Made by a program: the position numbers and the translations under genes
Origin: JAOUEA01 sp040882605
GTDB taxonomy: Bacteria; Actinomycetota; UBA4738; HRBIN12
Assembly: GCA_040882605.1 (NCBI GenBank)
Contig: JBBEAY010000062.1
Span: 1-64,000, forward strand
DNA: 64,000 bases
Reading direction: 5' to 3'
Notes under the pieces: model-generated
Told to the model about the DNA's origin: nothing
What the model saw: only the letters and a program-made list of their open reading frames with translations
Databases searched by the model: none
Shown here: positions 50,244 to 58,030 of the stretch, one piece after another
Numbering within the stretch: position 1 is the first letter of the stretch
Layout: every line of letters begins with the position of its first letter

Positions 50244-51401
50244 ATGGCATCGGAGACGTTCACGTTCTACGTGCAGCCTTGGTACCGCAAGTCGCCGTAC
50301 TTCGAGGCGACCAAGCGCCACGGCTGCAAGAGCTGGGGCTTGTACAACCACATGCTGCTGCCGACCCTCTACGACGACCCGGTGGCCGAGTACAACGCGC
50401 TGTTGCACGACGTGACGCTGTGGGACGTGAGCGTCGAGCGGTGCGTCGAGATCCGAGGGCGTGACGCGTTCGAGCTGACGAACCTCATCACATGCCGCGA
50501 CCTCACCAAGGTCGGCGTGATGCAGGCGCGGTACGTCCTGCTCACGACCGCATGGGGCGGCATCGTGAACGATCCGGTGCTGCTGCGGCTCGCCGAGGAC
50601 CGCTTCTGGCTCGCGCTCGCCGATTCCGACGCCCTGCTGTACGTGGCGGGCGTCGCGGCCGGTCGTGGCTTCGACGTGGAGATCGAGGAAGCCGACGTGG
50701 CGCCGATGCAGATCCAAGGACCGCGCTCGAAGGACGTGATCCGCGACTTGCTCGGCGACGAGGTGGCGGACCTGCGCTACTACTGGTGCGCCGAGACCCA
50801 GGTCGACGGCATCCCTGTTGTCGTCTCTCGCACCGGATGGACGGGCGAGGTCGGCTACGAGATCTACGGGCAGGACTCGGCCCGTGGCGACCAGCTGTTC
50901 GAGGCTGTCTATGCAGCGGGGGAGTCGTACGGCATGCGCGTGATCGCGCCGAGCGAGGCCCGGCGCATCGAGGCCGGCATCTTCAACTACGGCTCGGACA
51001 TGCGGGCATCCGACACTCCCCTGCACATCACGGGGCTCGAGAAGTACGTGGAATCCGACCAGCCGCACGACTTCCTCGGACGCGAGGCGCTCGCGCGGCT
51101 CGCCGAGACCGGGGTCGCTCGCAAGCTTGTCGGCATCGACATCGGCGGCGAGCCGATGACCGACGAGGGCGCGCTCAACGACTTCTGGCCTGTGCACGAG
51201 CCGGGCGGAGCACCGATCGGCCGCGTCACCGCGGGTGCGTGGTCGCCGCGTCTGGAGCGCAACGTCGGCTATGCATGGGTGCCCTCGTCGCACATGACCG
51301 AAGGCACGGGGTTGGAGGTCGCCTCGTCCACGGGTGTTCGCTCAGGGGCCGTCGCCCGGCTTCCGTTCGTCGATGCCGAGAAGCGGATCCCGGTCTCGTG
51401 A
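50244..51401 (+). CDS. DmdA/GcvT-like aminomethyltransferase family protein (paralog 2)
   Basis: A 385-residue paralog of the protein at 47914 with the same landmarks: YVQPWYRKSPYFEATKRHG, GGIVNDPVLLRLAEDRFWLA, QIQGPRSKDVIRDLLGDEV, SRTGWTGEVGYEIYG and EAGIFNYGSD. GGGAGGAG lies 6-7 bases before ATG 50244. Its stop overlaps the first of two methyltransferases (GTGA), so a demethylase-like and two methyltransferase genes form one operon. Likely a tetrahydrofolate-dependent demethylase; the methyl donor is unknown. Confidence 0.86.
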   Translation: MASETFTFYVQPWYRKSPYFEATKRHGCKSWGLYNHMLLPTLYDDPVAEYNALLHDVTLWDVSVERCVEIRGRDAFELTNLITCRDLTKVGVMQARYVLLTTAWGGIVNDPVLLRLAEDRFWLALADSDALLYVAGVAAGRGFDVEIEEADVAPMQIQGPRSKDVIRDLLGDEVADLRYYWCAETQVDGIPVVVSRTGWTGEVGYEIYGQDSARGDQLFEAVYAAGESYGMRVIAPSEARRIEAGIFNYGSDMRASDTPLHITGLEKYVESDQPHDFLGREALARLAETGVARKLVGIDIGGEPMTDEGALNDFWPVHEPGGAPIGRVTAGAWSPRLERNVGYAWVPSSHMTEGTGLEVASSTGVRSGAVARLPFVDAEKRIPVS

Positions 51402-52180
51402 GCCAGGGCTCCATCTCGTTCGATCGGGCCGCCGCGTACTACGACGAGACGCGGGTCACCGACGACGCAAGCCTGCGCACGATCCTCGATCTGCTTGGCG
51501 AAGAGGTCTGCGGCCGGGGTCCGGTATTGGAGCTCGGCGTCGGAACCGGCCAGCTCGTCCTGCCACTCGCCGCACGGGGCGCGCCGGTCATCGGCCTCGA
51601 CGTGTCTTCAGAGATGATGGCGGTGCTCCGCGACAAGGCGGGCGACACGCCCCGGCTGCCGCTCGTGCAGAGCGACGCGACCCGGTTGCCGGTCGCCGAC
51701 GGGTCGCTCGGAGGCGCGTACGCGCGATGGGTCCTGCACCTCATCCCGGATTGGCTTCAGGCGCTCCGCGAGCTCGACCGCGTGGTGATAGCAGGTGGAA
51801 AGGTCGTCATCGAGCCCGGCGGATTCTCAGGGCAGTTCCGCGAGACATACCTGCGGTTCAAGCAGATCCTGGGCGATGCGGTTGTCGCGGTGGGGCTGAG
51901 CCACGTCGACCGCGACCGTCAGCTCGACGACGGGTTCGCCTCGATCGGCTGGGTCTTGCATCGCGAGGTCCCTGTCGTCTACGAGCGCACGATCACCCTG
52001 CGCGAAGTCTTCGACGAGATCCCCACGAAGCGGTGGTCCTGGACCTGGCGGGTTCCCGACGACGATCTCGCCGCAGCCACCGATGAGGTCCGTGCCTGGG
52101 CAGAGGCTCGGTTCGGCGGCCTCGACGACCCGGTGCCGGCTGAGTCGACGCGCTGGCGGGTTTACGCCAGAGCGCCATGA
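51398..52180 (+). CDS. class I SAM-dependent methyltransferase (tandem copy 1)
   Basis: A 260-residue methyltransferase. SAM motif I is VLELGVGTGQLVLPLA (about residues 43-58), motif II has VIGLDVSSEMM, and the post-I block is QSDATRLPVADGSLGGAY with RWVLHLIPDW. The start FDRAAAYYDETR is typical of UbiE/Methyltransf_11-type enzymes. GTG start overlaps the demethylase-like gene and the end overlaps a second methyltransferase. Acceptor unknown. Confidence 0.88.
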   Translation: MSQGSISFDRAAAYYDETRVTDDASLRTILDLLGEEVCGRGPVLELGVGTGQLVLPLAARGAPVIGLDVSSEMMAVLRDKAGDTPRLPLVQSDATRLPVADGSLGGAYARWVLHLIPDWLQALRELDRVVIAGGKVVIEPGGFSGQFRETYLRFKQILGDAVVAVGLSHVDRDRQLDDGFASIGWVLHREVPVVYERTITLREVFDEIPTKRWSWTWRVPDDDLAAATDEVRAWAEARFGGLDDPVPAESTRWRVYARAP

Positions 52181-52956
52181 GCGACTCGATCATGTTCGAC
52201 CGGGCCGCCGAGTACTACGACGCGACTCGAGGTCTCTCCACCGAAGGCGTCCGCCGAACGACCGAGACTTTGGTCGCTGCGTTCGACGGCGCCGGACCGA
52301 TCCTGGAGGTGGGCGTCGGCACCGGGCAGGTGGCGATGCCGCTGAGCCACGCGGGGGTCGACATGGTGGGGCTCGAGCTCTCTCGCCCGATGCTCGCGAA
52401 GCTGCTGGCCAAGGCCGGCGGCACACCACCGTTCCGGTTGGTCGAGGGCGACGCCACCCGCATGCCGTTCTTCGACGATGGCTTCGCGGGCGCCTACCTG
52501 CGATGGGTGCTGCATCTGATCCCCGATTGGAGAGCTGCCGTCCGAGAGATCGCTCGAGTGGTCGCGCCCGGTGGACCTTTCCTGGCGGCGCTCGGCTCCT
52601 ACGGCGGCATGCGCTCGGAGATCCAAGCTCGATTCGCCGAGATCACCGGCGTCTCGATCGAGCCGGCCGGCCTCACGTGGGACGGCTGGGATGAGCTCGA
52701 CGAGGAGGTCGCGATGTTGGGCGGCGAGAGGCTCGACGACGTCACCTTCCTCGAACGCGACCGCGACGATCTCGAGGCGTTCGTGAGAGGCATCGAGGGG
52801 AACATGTTCTCGTGGACGTGGGCGATCACCGACGAGGCATCTAGGGCGAACGCGACGACCGGCGCGAGATCGTGGGCCGAAGAACGCTGGGGTCCGCTCG
52901 ACAAGGTTCCACCGGTAGTGTTCGAGTGGCGTTTCGCCGTCTACCGGCTGCATTGA
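52177..52956 (+). CDS. class I SAM-dependent methyltransferase (tandem copy 2)
   Basis: A 259-residue paralog of the preceding protein. It has FDRAAEYYDATRG, ILEVGVGTGQVAMPLS, VGLELSRPMLAKL and GDATRMPFFDDGFAGAYLRW, followed by the shared VLHLIPDWR. The C-terminal half has diverged more than the SAM-binding half, which suggests a different acceptor after duplication. ATG overlaps the upstream stop (ATGA). Confidence 0.88.
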   Translation: MSDSIMFDRAAEYYDATRGLSTEGVRRTTETLVAAFDGAGPILEVGVGTGQVAMPLSHAGVDMVGLELSRPMLAKLLAKAGGTPPFRLVEGDATRMPFFDDGFAGAYLRWVLHLIPDWRAAVREIARVVAPGGPFLAALGSYGGMRSEIQARFAEITGVSIEPAGLTWDGWDELDEEVAMLGGERLDDVTFLERDRDDLEAFVRGIEGNMFSWTWAITDEASRANATTGARSWAEERWGPLDKVPPVVFEWRFAVYRLH

Positions 52957-52984
52957 GCTCGGCTGAGGCCAACCGGCGTACCCG

Positions 52985-53377
52985 TCAGTCGTTCACGTAG
53001 TCGTCGGGGTGATCGACCACGCCCGGCGCATCTTCGCGGACGTGCATCGCGGCGAGCTCCGGGGCGACATGACCCTCGGTGAGATCGGAGTCGGCCACGA
53101 GATCCGGCTCGCGATCGACCCCGTCTTCATCGTCGCCATCGACCAGATCGACGCTCGTGTCGCGCCGCACACGCTGAGGCTGTTCGCGACGGGTCCGGTC
53201 GTCGATCGTGTCACCGTCGTGCTGCTCGGACGCCGTGGTGTCCTCGTCGACACCCTGGTAGCAGTCCATGTCGCTGATCATGTCCTCCATCGCTTCGCCG
53301 CCGTCATCATCGGCGTCGGTCGGTGATGGTCCCTCACTCGGTGTGAGCTGACTTCCATTTCCCATGGGGTCGGTCAT
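52985..53377 (-). CDS. acidic hypothetical protein, DUF5709-like
   Basis: A 130-residue, very acidic, mostly disordered-looking protein. Segments such as CYQGVDEDTTASEQHDGDTIDDR and, near the end, DLVADSDL followed by APELAAMHV resemble the layout of DUF5709 proteins of Actinomycetota, which end in an EExAMHV-type motif. ATG 53377 was chosen over a GTG at 53413. The function is unknown. Confidence 0.65.
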   Translation of the reverse strand: MTDPMGNGSQLTPSEGPSPTDADDDGGEAMEDMISDMDCYQGVDEDTTASEQHDGDTIDDRTRREQPQRVRRDTSVDLVDGDDEDGVDREPDLVADSDLTEGHVAPELAAMHVREDAPGVVDHPDDYVND

Positions 53378-53502
53378 AGCCGTCACCGTACCCGGCTTCC
53401 CTCGGGTCCACACCCTCGCGGGGGTGCCTGAACGCCGGTATCCTTGGGCTCATCGCCCGGCGCGGAACCGCACGCGCGACGCCACCAGTAGGAGGTTCGA
53501 AG

Positions 53503-54429
53503 GTGCCGATCACCGAGGTCGAGAAGATCTGGATGAACGGCGAGCTCGTGCTCTGGCAGGACGCCAAGGTGCACGTGCTCAGCCACGCCCTGCACTACGG
53601 CAGCGGCGTATTCGAGGGCATCCGGGCATACGAGACCTCGCGCGGCCCCGCGGTGTGGCATCTCGATGCGCACCTCGACCGCATGTACAGCTCGGCGGGC
53701 ATCTACTTCATGGACATCCCGTATTCCAAGGCCGAGCTCGTCGACGCCGTCAAGCAGACGATCCGCGTCAACGGGCTGCAGTCGTGCTACATCCGGCCGA
53801 TCGCGATCCGCGGGTACGGCGAGATGGGCGTGAGCCCGCTCGCGAACCCAGTCGACGTCTCGATCGCCGTCTGGCCATGGGGCGCTTACCTCGGTGAGGA
53901 AGCCCTCGAGCAAGGCGTGCGGGTGAAGATCAGCTCGTGGAGGCGCCACGACCAGAACTCGTTGCCTTCCGCCGCGAAGGCCACGGGCGGATACCTCGGG
54001 TCCATACTTGCGAAGGTCGATGCCATCAAGTCCGGCTACGACGAGGCCGTGCTGCTGAACGCCGAGGGCTACGTGACCGAGGGCTCGGGCGAGAACATCT
54101 TCGTCGTGAACGGCGGCACGCTCGTCACGCCGCACACCGGACACGGCTGCCTGGCGGGCGTCACGCGCAGCGCGGTCATGACGATCGCGCGCGACCTCGG
54201 TTTCCCTGTGCTCGAGCAGAACCTCGTGCGCACCGATCTCTACACGGCCGACGAGGTGTTCTTCACAGGCACGGCCGCCGAGATCACCCCGATCCGTGAG
54301 GTCGACGATCGCACGGTGGGGGCCGGGCACCGCGGTTCGGTCACCAAAGCCCTGCAAGACGCGTTCTTCGCCGCCACCAAGGGCGACGACCCCAAGTACG
54401 TGGAGTGGCTCACGTACGTGAACGACTGA
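53503..54429 (+). CDS. ilvE: branched-chain amino acid aminotransferase
   Basis: A 308-residue class IV PLP enzyme for the last step of Val, Leu and Ile synthesis. Seen: the N-terminal VLSHALHYGSGVFEGIRAYE, RLDRMY-type sequence (HLDRMYSSA), YIRPIAIRGYGEMG, the PLP Lys in PSAAKATGGYLGS and EGSGENIFVVNGG. The C-terminal ADEVFFTGTAAEITPIREVD is diagnostic. AGGAGG lies 7 bases before GTG 53503. A GGTATCCT promoter-like box lies about 65 bases upstream, so the mRNA has a leader. Confidence 0.95.
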   Translation: MPITEVEKIWMNGELVLWQDAKVHVLSHALHYGSGVFEGIRAYETSRGPAVWHLDAHLDRMYSSAGIYFMDIPYSKAELVDAVKQTIRVNGLQSCYIRPIAIRGYGEMGVSPLANPVDVSIAVWPWGAYLGEEALEQGVRVKISSWRRHDQNSLPSAAKATGGYLGSILAKVDAIKSGYDEAVLLNAEGYVTEGSGENIFVVNGGTLVTPHTGHGCLAGVTRSAVMTIARDLGFPVLEQNLVRTDLYTADEVFFTGTAAEITPIREVDDRTVGAGHRGSVTKALQDAFFAATKGDDPKYVEWLTYVND

Positions 54430-54457
54430 CCGGTCGATAGCGCGGCGCTGCCACCCC

Positions 54458-55312
54458 TCACTCCCCGAGCTCGAGCGTGCGGATCACGTCCCATTCCGCC
54501 GTGCCGACCACGGCGCCGAGCTCTCGAGCGATGCCTACCATGAACGAGGATCCGAGCCGGTCCCGCTCGGTCGGCACCCAGAACGTGTAGGAGACTCCCG
54601 GCCGCAACGCGATGGTGCCGGCTCGCGGCACGTCGAACACAGGCCGGGTCGGTCCGGGGAACGAGAACGACACGAGGTCGCCGAGGCGACCGCCGATCGC
54701 GACGCCCACGGTCATCTCGATCGGACGCCGGTCGGTGTGGGTGAGCAGCCACGCGAGCACCGGCGGCGGCCGCCAGTCGAGCTGTCGGCCGAGGACCCGA
54801 TCACGCAGGCGTGGCTCGACTCGCGCCCGGTAGGCCTCGAGCGAGCGTGCGTACCACGCACGGTCACCCGAACGCTCGAGCGGTCGGTTCGACGAGGTCC
54901 CGAACGGCCGAAGTTGGTCGAGGTCGAATACCGCCAGGCTCGTCGATGCGCCCGGACGTCCGATGGACACAGCAGCGACTCCTTGGCCCGCTGGACCCCA
55001 GATCGAATCTCCGGCGAACCAGCCATCGGGCAACGTGACCGACACCGCTTCGGACATCCCGGGAAGCCGGTACGTGCCGGGCGCCAGCGCCGAGCTCCCC
55101 GGGAGCGGTGCCTCGGACGCGGTCACGGGCGATCGGCCGGGTCCACCGCTGCCGGCGTTCGCGACGATGAGCCAGACCACGACGCTGATCGCACCGAGGA
55201 ACGCGAGCGTGCCGATGCGTCGGCGTCGGTCGGGCAGAAGACCGACGACCGGCGGCGTCACTCCCGCCTGGCCGTCGTTATCGATCGTCGCGTCGCGAGG
55301 AGTCGTTCGCAT
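54458..55312 (-). CDS. membrane-anchored hypothetical protein
   Basis: A 284-residue protein with a short basic cytoplasmic N-terminus, one hydrophobic segment (IGTLAFLGAISVVVWLIVA, about residues 33-51), a Ser/Pro/Gly linker and a soluble external domain. The domain has VTLPDGWFAGDSIWGP and later TIALRPGVSYTFWVP but no catalytic motif I recognise. ATG 55312 is the first start before the anchor. It is convergent with ilvE and divergent from pepN. Confidence 0.7.
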   Translation of the reverse strand: MRTTPRDATIDNDGQAGVTPPVVGLLPDRRRRIGTLAFLGAISVVVWLIVANAGSGGPGRSPVTASEAPLPGSSALAPGTYRLPGMSEAVSVTLPDGWFAGDSIWGPAGQGVAAVSIGRPGASTSLAVFDLDQLRPFGTSSNRPLERSGDRAWYARSLEAYRARVEPRLRDRVLGRQLDWRPPPVLAWLLTHTDRRPIEMTVGVAIGGRLGDLVSFSFPGPTRPVFDVPRAGTIALRPGVSYTFWVPTERDRLGSSFMVGIARELGAVVGTAEWDVIRTLELGE

Positions 55313-55410
55313 GGTCGGGTCTGAGCCTTTCCCAAGCAAGGCTCTCACGAGCGAGGACAACGCGCTCGATGCCGGGGAGCGCGTCCGGCCGTGATGGGTT
55401 CGCGGCGCGG

Positions 55411-55416
55411 TAGGCT
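55411..55416 (+). promoter_or_regulatory. -10 element for pepN
   Basis: TAGGCT ends 8 bases before the ATG at 55425; no ribosome site lies between, so the transcript should be leaderless. Confidence 0.5.
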
Positions 55417-55424
55417 CCCCAACC

Positions 55425-57950
55425 ATGCAGGACCGCTACCGCCTTCCTCGGGCCGTCGTTCCCACGCGATACGACCTGATACTCGAGCCCGATCTCGAGG
55501 CAGCGACATTCGTAGGAAGCGTCGAGGTTGCCGTCGAGGTGCATGAGCGGGTCGGCGAGATCGTCGTGAACGCCCTCGAGCTCGCCATCGACGGGGCCTC
55601 GCTCCGAGGCGACGGAGGCGGCGAGATCCAGGTGAGCGGCATCGCGCTCGACGAAGAGCTGCAGCGCGCCACCCTGACCCTTGAGTCGCCCGCCGAGCCC
55701 GGCCCGTGGACCCTCGCGATGACTTTCAGAGGCGAGCTCAACGATCAGCTTCACGGCTTCTACCGCTCGACCTACACCGACGACGACGGCACCCACACGA
55801 TCGCGACGACGCAGTTCGAGACGGCCGATGCCAGGCGCGCCTTTCCATGCTGGGACGAGCCGGACCTGAAGGCGGTATTCGGCATCACGCTGGTCGTGCC
55901 CGACGGCGTCGTGGCATTGTCGAACGGTCCCGAGACCACGCGGGAACCGACGGGCGACGGCCGGGTGCGCGTTGGGTTCGCCGACACGATGCTGATGTCG
56001 ACCTACCTGGTGGCCTTCGTCGTGGGCCGGCTCGAGATCACAGAGCCGATAGACGTCGACGGGGTGCCGCTGCGGCTCGTGCACCTTCCGGGTAAGGGGC
56101 ATCTCGCGAAGTTCGCGCTCGAGGCGGGCGAGTTCTCCTTGCGGTTCTTCACGGACTACTACGCGATCCCGTATCCCGACCGCAAGGTCGACTTCGTCGC
56201 GCTCCCCGACTTCGCGCAAGGGGCGATGGAGAACACCGGCCTGATCACCTACCGCGAGTCGCTGTTGCTCGTCGACCCGGTGCACGCGACCCAGCCCGAG
56301 CTCGAGAACATCGCCGATGTGGTCGCGCACGAGCTTGCCCACCAGTGGTTCGGCAACCTCGTGACGATGCGCTGGTGGAACGGCATCTGGCTGAACGAGG
56401 CGTTCGCGACGTTCATGGCGCTCATCACCGTTGACGCATGGCGACCCGATTGGGAGCGCTGGACCTCGTTCGGCCGCTACAACACCTCGGCCAAGGAAGT
56501 CGACGCGCTTCGTTCGACGCGCGCGATCGAATATCCGGTGCACTCACCCGACGACGCGTCGGGGATGTTCGACGTGCTGACGTATCAGAAGGGCGCGGCG
56601 ATCCTACGCATGCTCGAGCAGTACCTCGGCGCCGAGCGTTTCCGCGACGGCATCAGGCTGTATCTCGCTCGCCATGCTTACGGCAACACCGAGACCCACG
56701 ACCTCTGGCACGAGATCGAGGAATCGAGCGGGGAACCGGTGCGCCGCATCATGGACCAGTGGATCTGGCAGGGTGGCTACCCGCTGCTCACCGCCTCATC
56801 CACCGACGACGGCATCGCGATCGAGCAGCGGCGCTTCCTGGCCGACGGCGGCACCGATCACGCGGTGTGGGACGTGCCTTTGCGGGTACGCGCCCTCGAC
56901 GGCGACGAGACGTCGGTGCTCGTGCCGGCCGACGGCACAGTGGTGCCGGCGCCCGTCGATGCGGCGGTCGTCGTGAACGCGGGGGCGAGCAGCTTCGCGC
57001 GGGTCCGGTACCAGGATGGGTTGCTCGAAGGGCTCACCGACCGGTTGGTGGAGCTGACGCCCCTCGAGCGGTACGGCCTCGTCGACGACCATTGGGCCGC
57101 GGTCACCTCGGGCGCAGCGCCGGCCTCGGAGTTCGTGGCGGCGGCGTCGAGCTATCGCGACGACGACGACCTCGCCGTCTGGCAGTTGCTGATGCAGGGT
57201 CTCGGCTGGTGCGATCGGTTCCTCGAAGGCGAGCACCGCGAGCGACTGCGCGCGTTCGTGCGCCGGTTGGTTGCGCCCGCGATGGACCGGCTCGGATGGG
57301 AAGCCGACGCCGACGAGCCCGATCGCATCAGGGCGCTGCGTGGCGCGCTGCTGCAGGGACTGGGGGTGCTCGGCGCCGATCCGAACGCTGAGGCTGCGGC
57401 GCGAGAGTTCGAGGCCGAGGCTCGCGCCGGAAAGCCGGTCGACGCGTCGCTCGCCGCGGCCGCGGTGAACGTGGTCGCGTTCAACGGCGATGCCACGGAC
57501 TACGAGCACTTCTGGACGGCGTATCACGACTCGCCAACACCCCAGGAGCAGTACCGCTACCTGTTCGCCCTGCCGCTGTTCCGCGACCCGGTGCTGCTCG
57601 ATCGCACGCTCGAGGCCACGTTCGGCGACGACATCCGCAGCCAGGACGCCCCGTTCGTATTCGCATACGCGGTGACCAACCGCGACCTGGGTGATCGTGC
57701 GTGGGCGACCCTGCGCGAGCGATGGGACGAGACCCAGGAGCGCTTCCCGTCGCAGCTGACGATCCGCCTGGCCGACGGTGCTCGGTACCTGACGAAGCCC
57801 GAGCAGGTCGCCGAAGCCGAGGCGTTCTTCACGGAACACCCGATCCCGCAGTCGGCAAAGATGTTGGAGCAGATGTTGGAGCGCCAGCGGATCGCCGCGG
57901 CCCTGCGCGAACGAGCCACGCCCGATCTCGAGGCCTACTTCTCGGGCTGA
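55425..57950 (+). CDS. pepN: M1 family aminopeptidase (aminopeptidase N)
   Basis: An 841-residue zinc aminopeptidase. The exopeptidase motif GAMENTGLITYRE is at about residues 267-279. The zinc motif HELAHQWFGNLVTMRWWNGIWLNEAFATF supplies HExxH and the distant Glu at about residues 303-331. The conserved Tyr is in VLTYQKGAAILRML. The C-terminal ERAP1-like helical domain spans about residues 510-830. It is cytoplasmic, with no signal peptide, and trims N-terminal residues from peptides. Length is usual for the ERAP/PSA-like branch. Confidence 0.95.
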   Translation: MQDRYRLPRAVVPTRYDLILEPDLEAATFVGSVEVAVEVHERVGEIVVNALELAIDGASLRGDGGGEIQVSGIALDEELQRATLTLESPAEPGPWTLAMTFRGELNDQLHGFYRSTYTDDDGTHTIATTQFETADARRAFPCWDEPDLKAVFGITLVVPDGVVALSNGPETTREPTGDGRVRVGFADTMLMSTYLVAFVVGRLEITEPIDVDGVPLRLVHLPGKGHLAKFALEAGEFSLRFFTDYYAIPYPDRKVDFVALPDFAQGAMENTGLITYRESLLLVDPVHATQPELENIADVVAHELAHQWFGNLVTMRWWNGIWLNEAFATFMALITVDAWRPDWERWTSFGRYNTSAKEVDALRSTRAIEYPVHSPDDASGMFDVLTYQKGAAILRMLEQYLGAERFRDGIRLYLARHAYGNTETHDLWHEIEESSGEPVRRIMDQWIWQGGYPLLTASSTDDGIAIEQRRFLADGGTDHAVWDVPLRVRALDGDETSVLVPADGTVVPAPVDAAVVVNAGASSFARVRYQDGLLEGLTDRLVELTPLERYGLVDDHWAAVTSGAAPASEFVAAASSYRDDDDLAVWQLLMQGLGWCDRFLEGEHRERLRAFVRRLVAPAMDRLGWEADADEPDRIRALRGALLQGLGVLGADPNAEAAAREFEAEARAGKPVDASLAAAAVNVVAFNGDATDYEHFWTAYHDSPTPQEQYRYLFALPLFRDPVLLDRTLEATFGDDIRSQDAPFVFAYAVTNRDLGDRAWATLRERWDETQERFPSQLTIRLADGARYLTKPEQVAEAEAFFTEHPIPQSAKMLEQMLERQRIAAALRERATPDLEAYFSG

Positions 57951-57983
57951 GCACTCGCCTGGACCGGATCCCGGCCGCTCGGC

Positions 57984-58026
57984 TTGACAGGACTTCCCTG
58001 CCCCCCATACCGTTCGGACACGAACG
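57984..58026. promoter_or_regulatory. promoter and CGTTCG dyad of the aromatic operon
   Basis: A consensus -35 box TTGACA (57984-57989) and TACCGT (58008-58013) are 18 bases apart. CGTTCG (58011-58016) and CGAACG (58021-58026) form a dyad with a 4-base centre that covers the predicted transcription start, as a repressor site would. Confidence 0.6.
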
Positions 58027-58030
58027 ACCT

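Noticed and set aside
53009..53326. A 105-codon plus-strand frame rich in hydrophobic residues
   Set aside because: It is the complement of the acidic DUF5709-like gene; the minus-strand reading has the family-like AAMHV ending.
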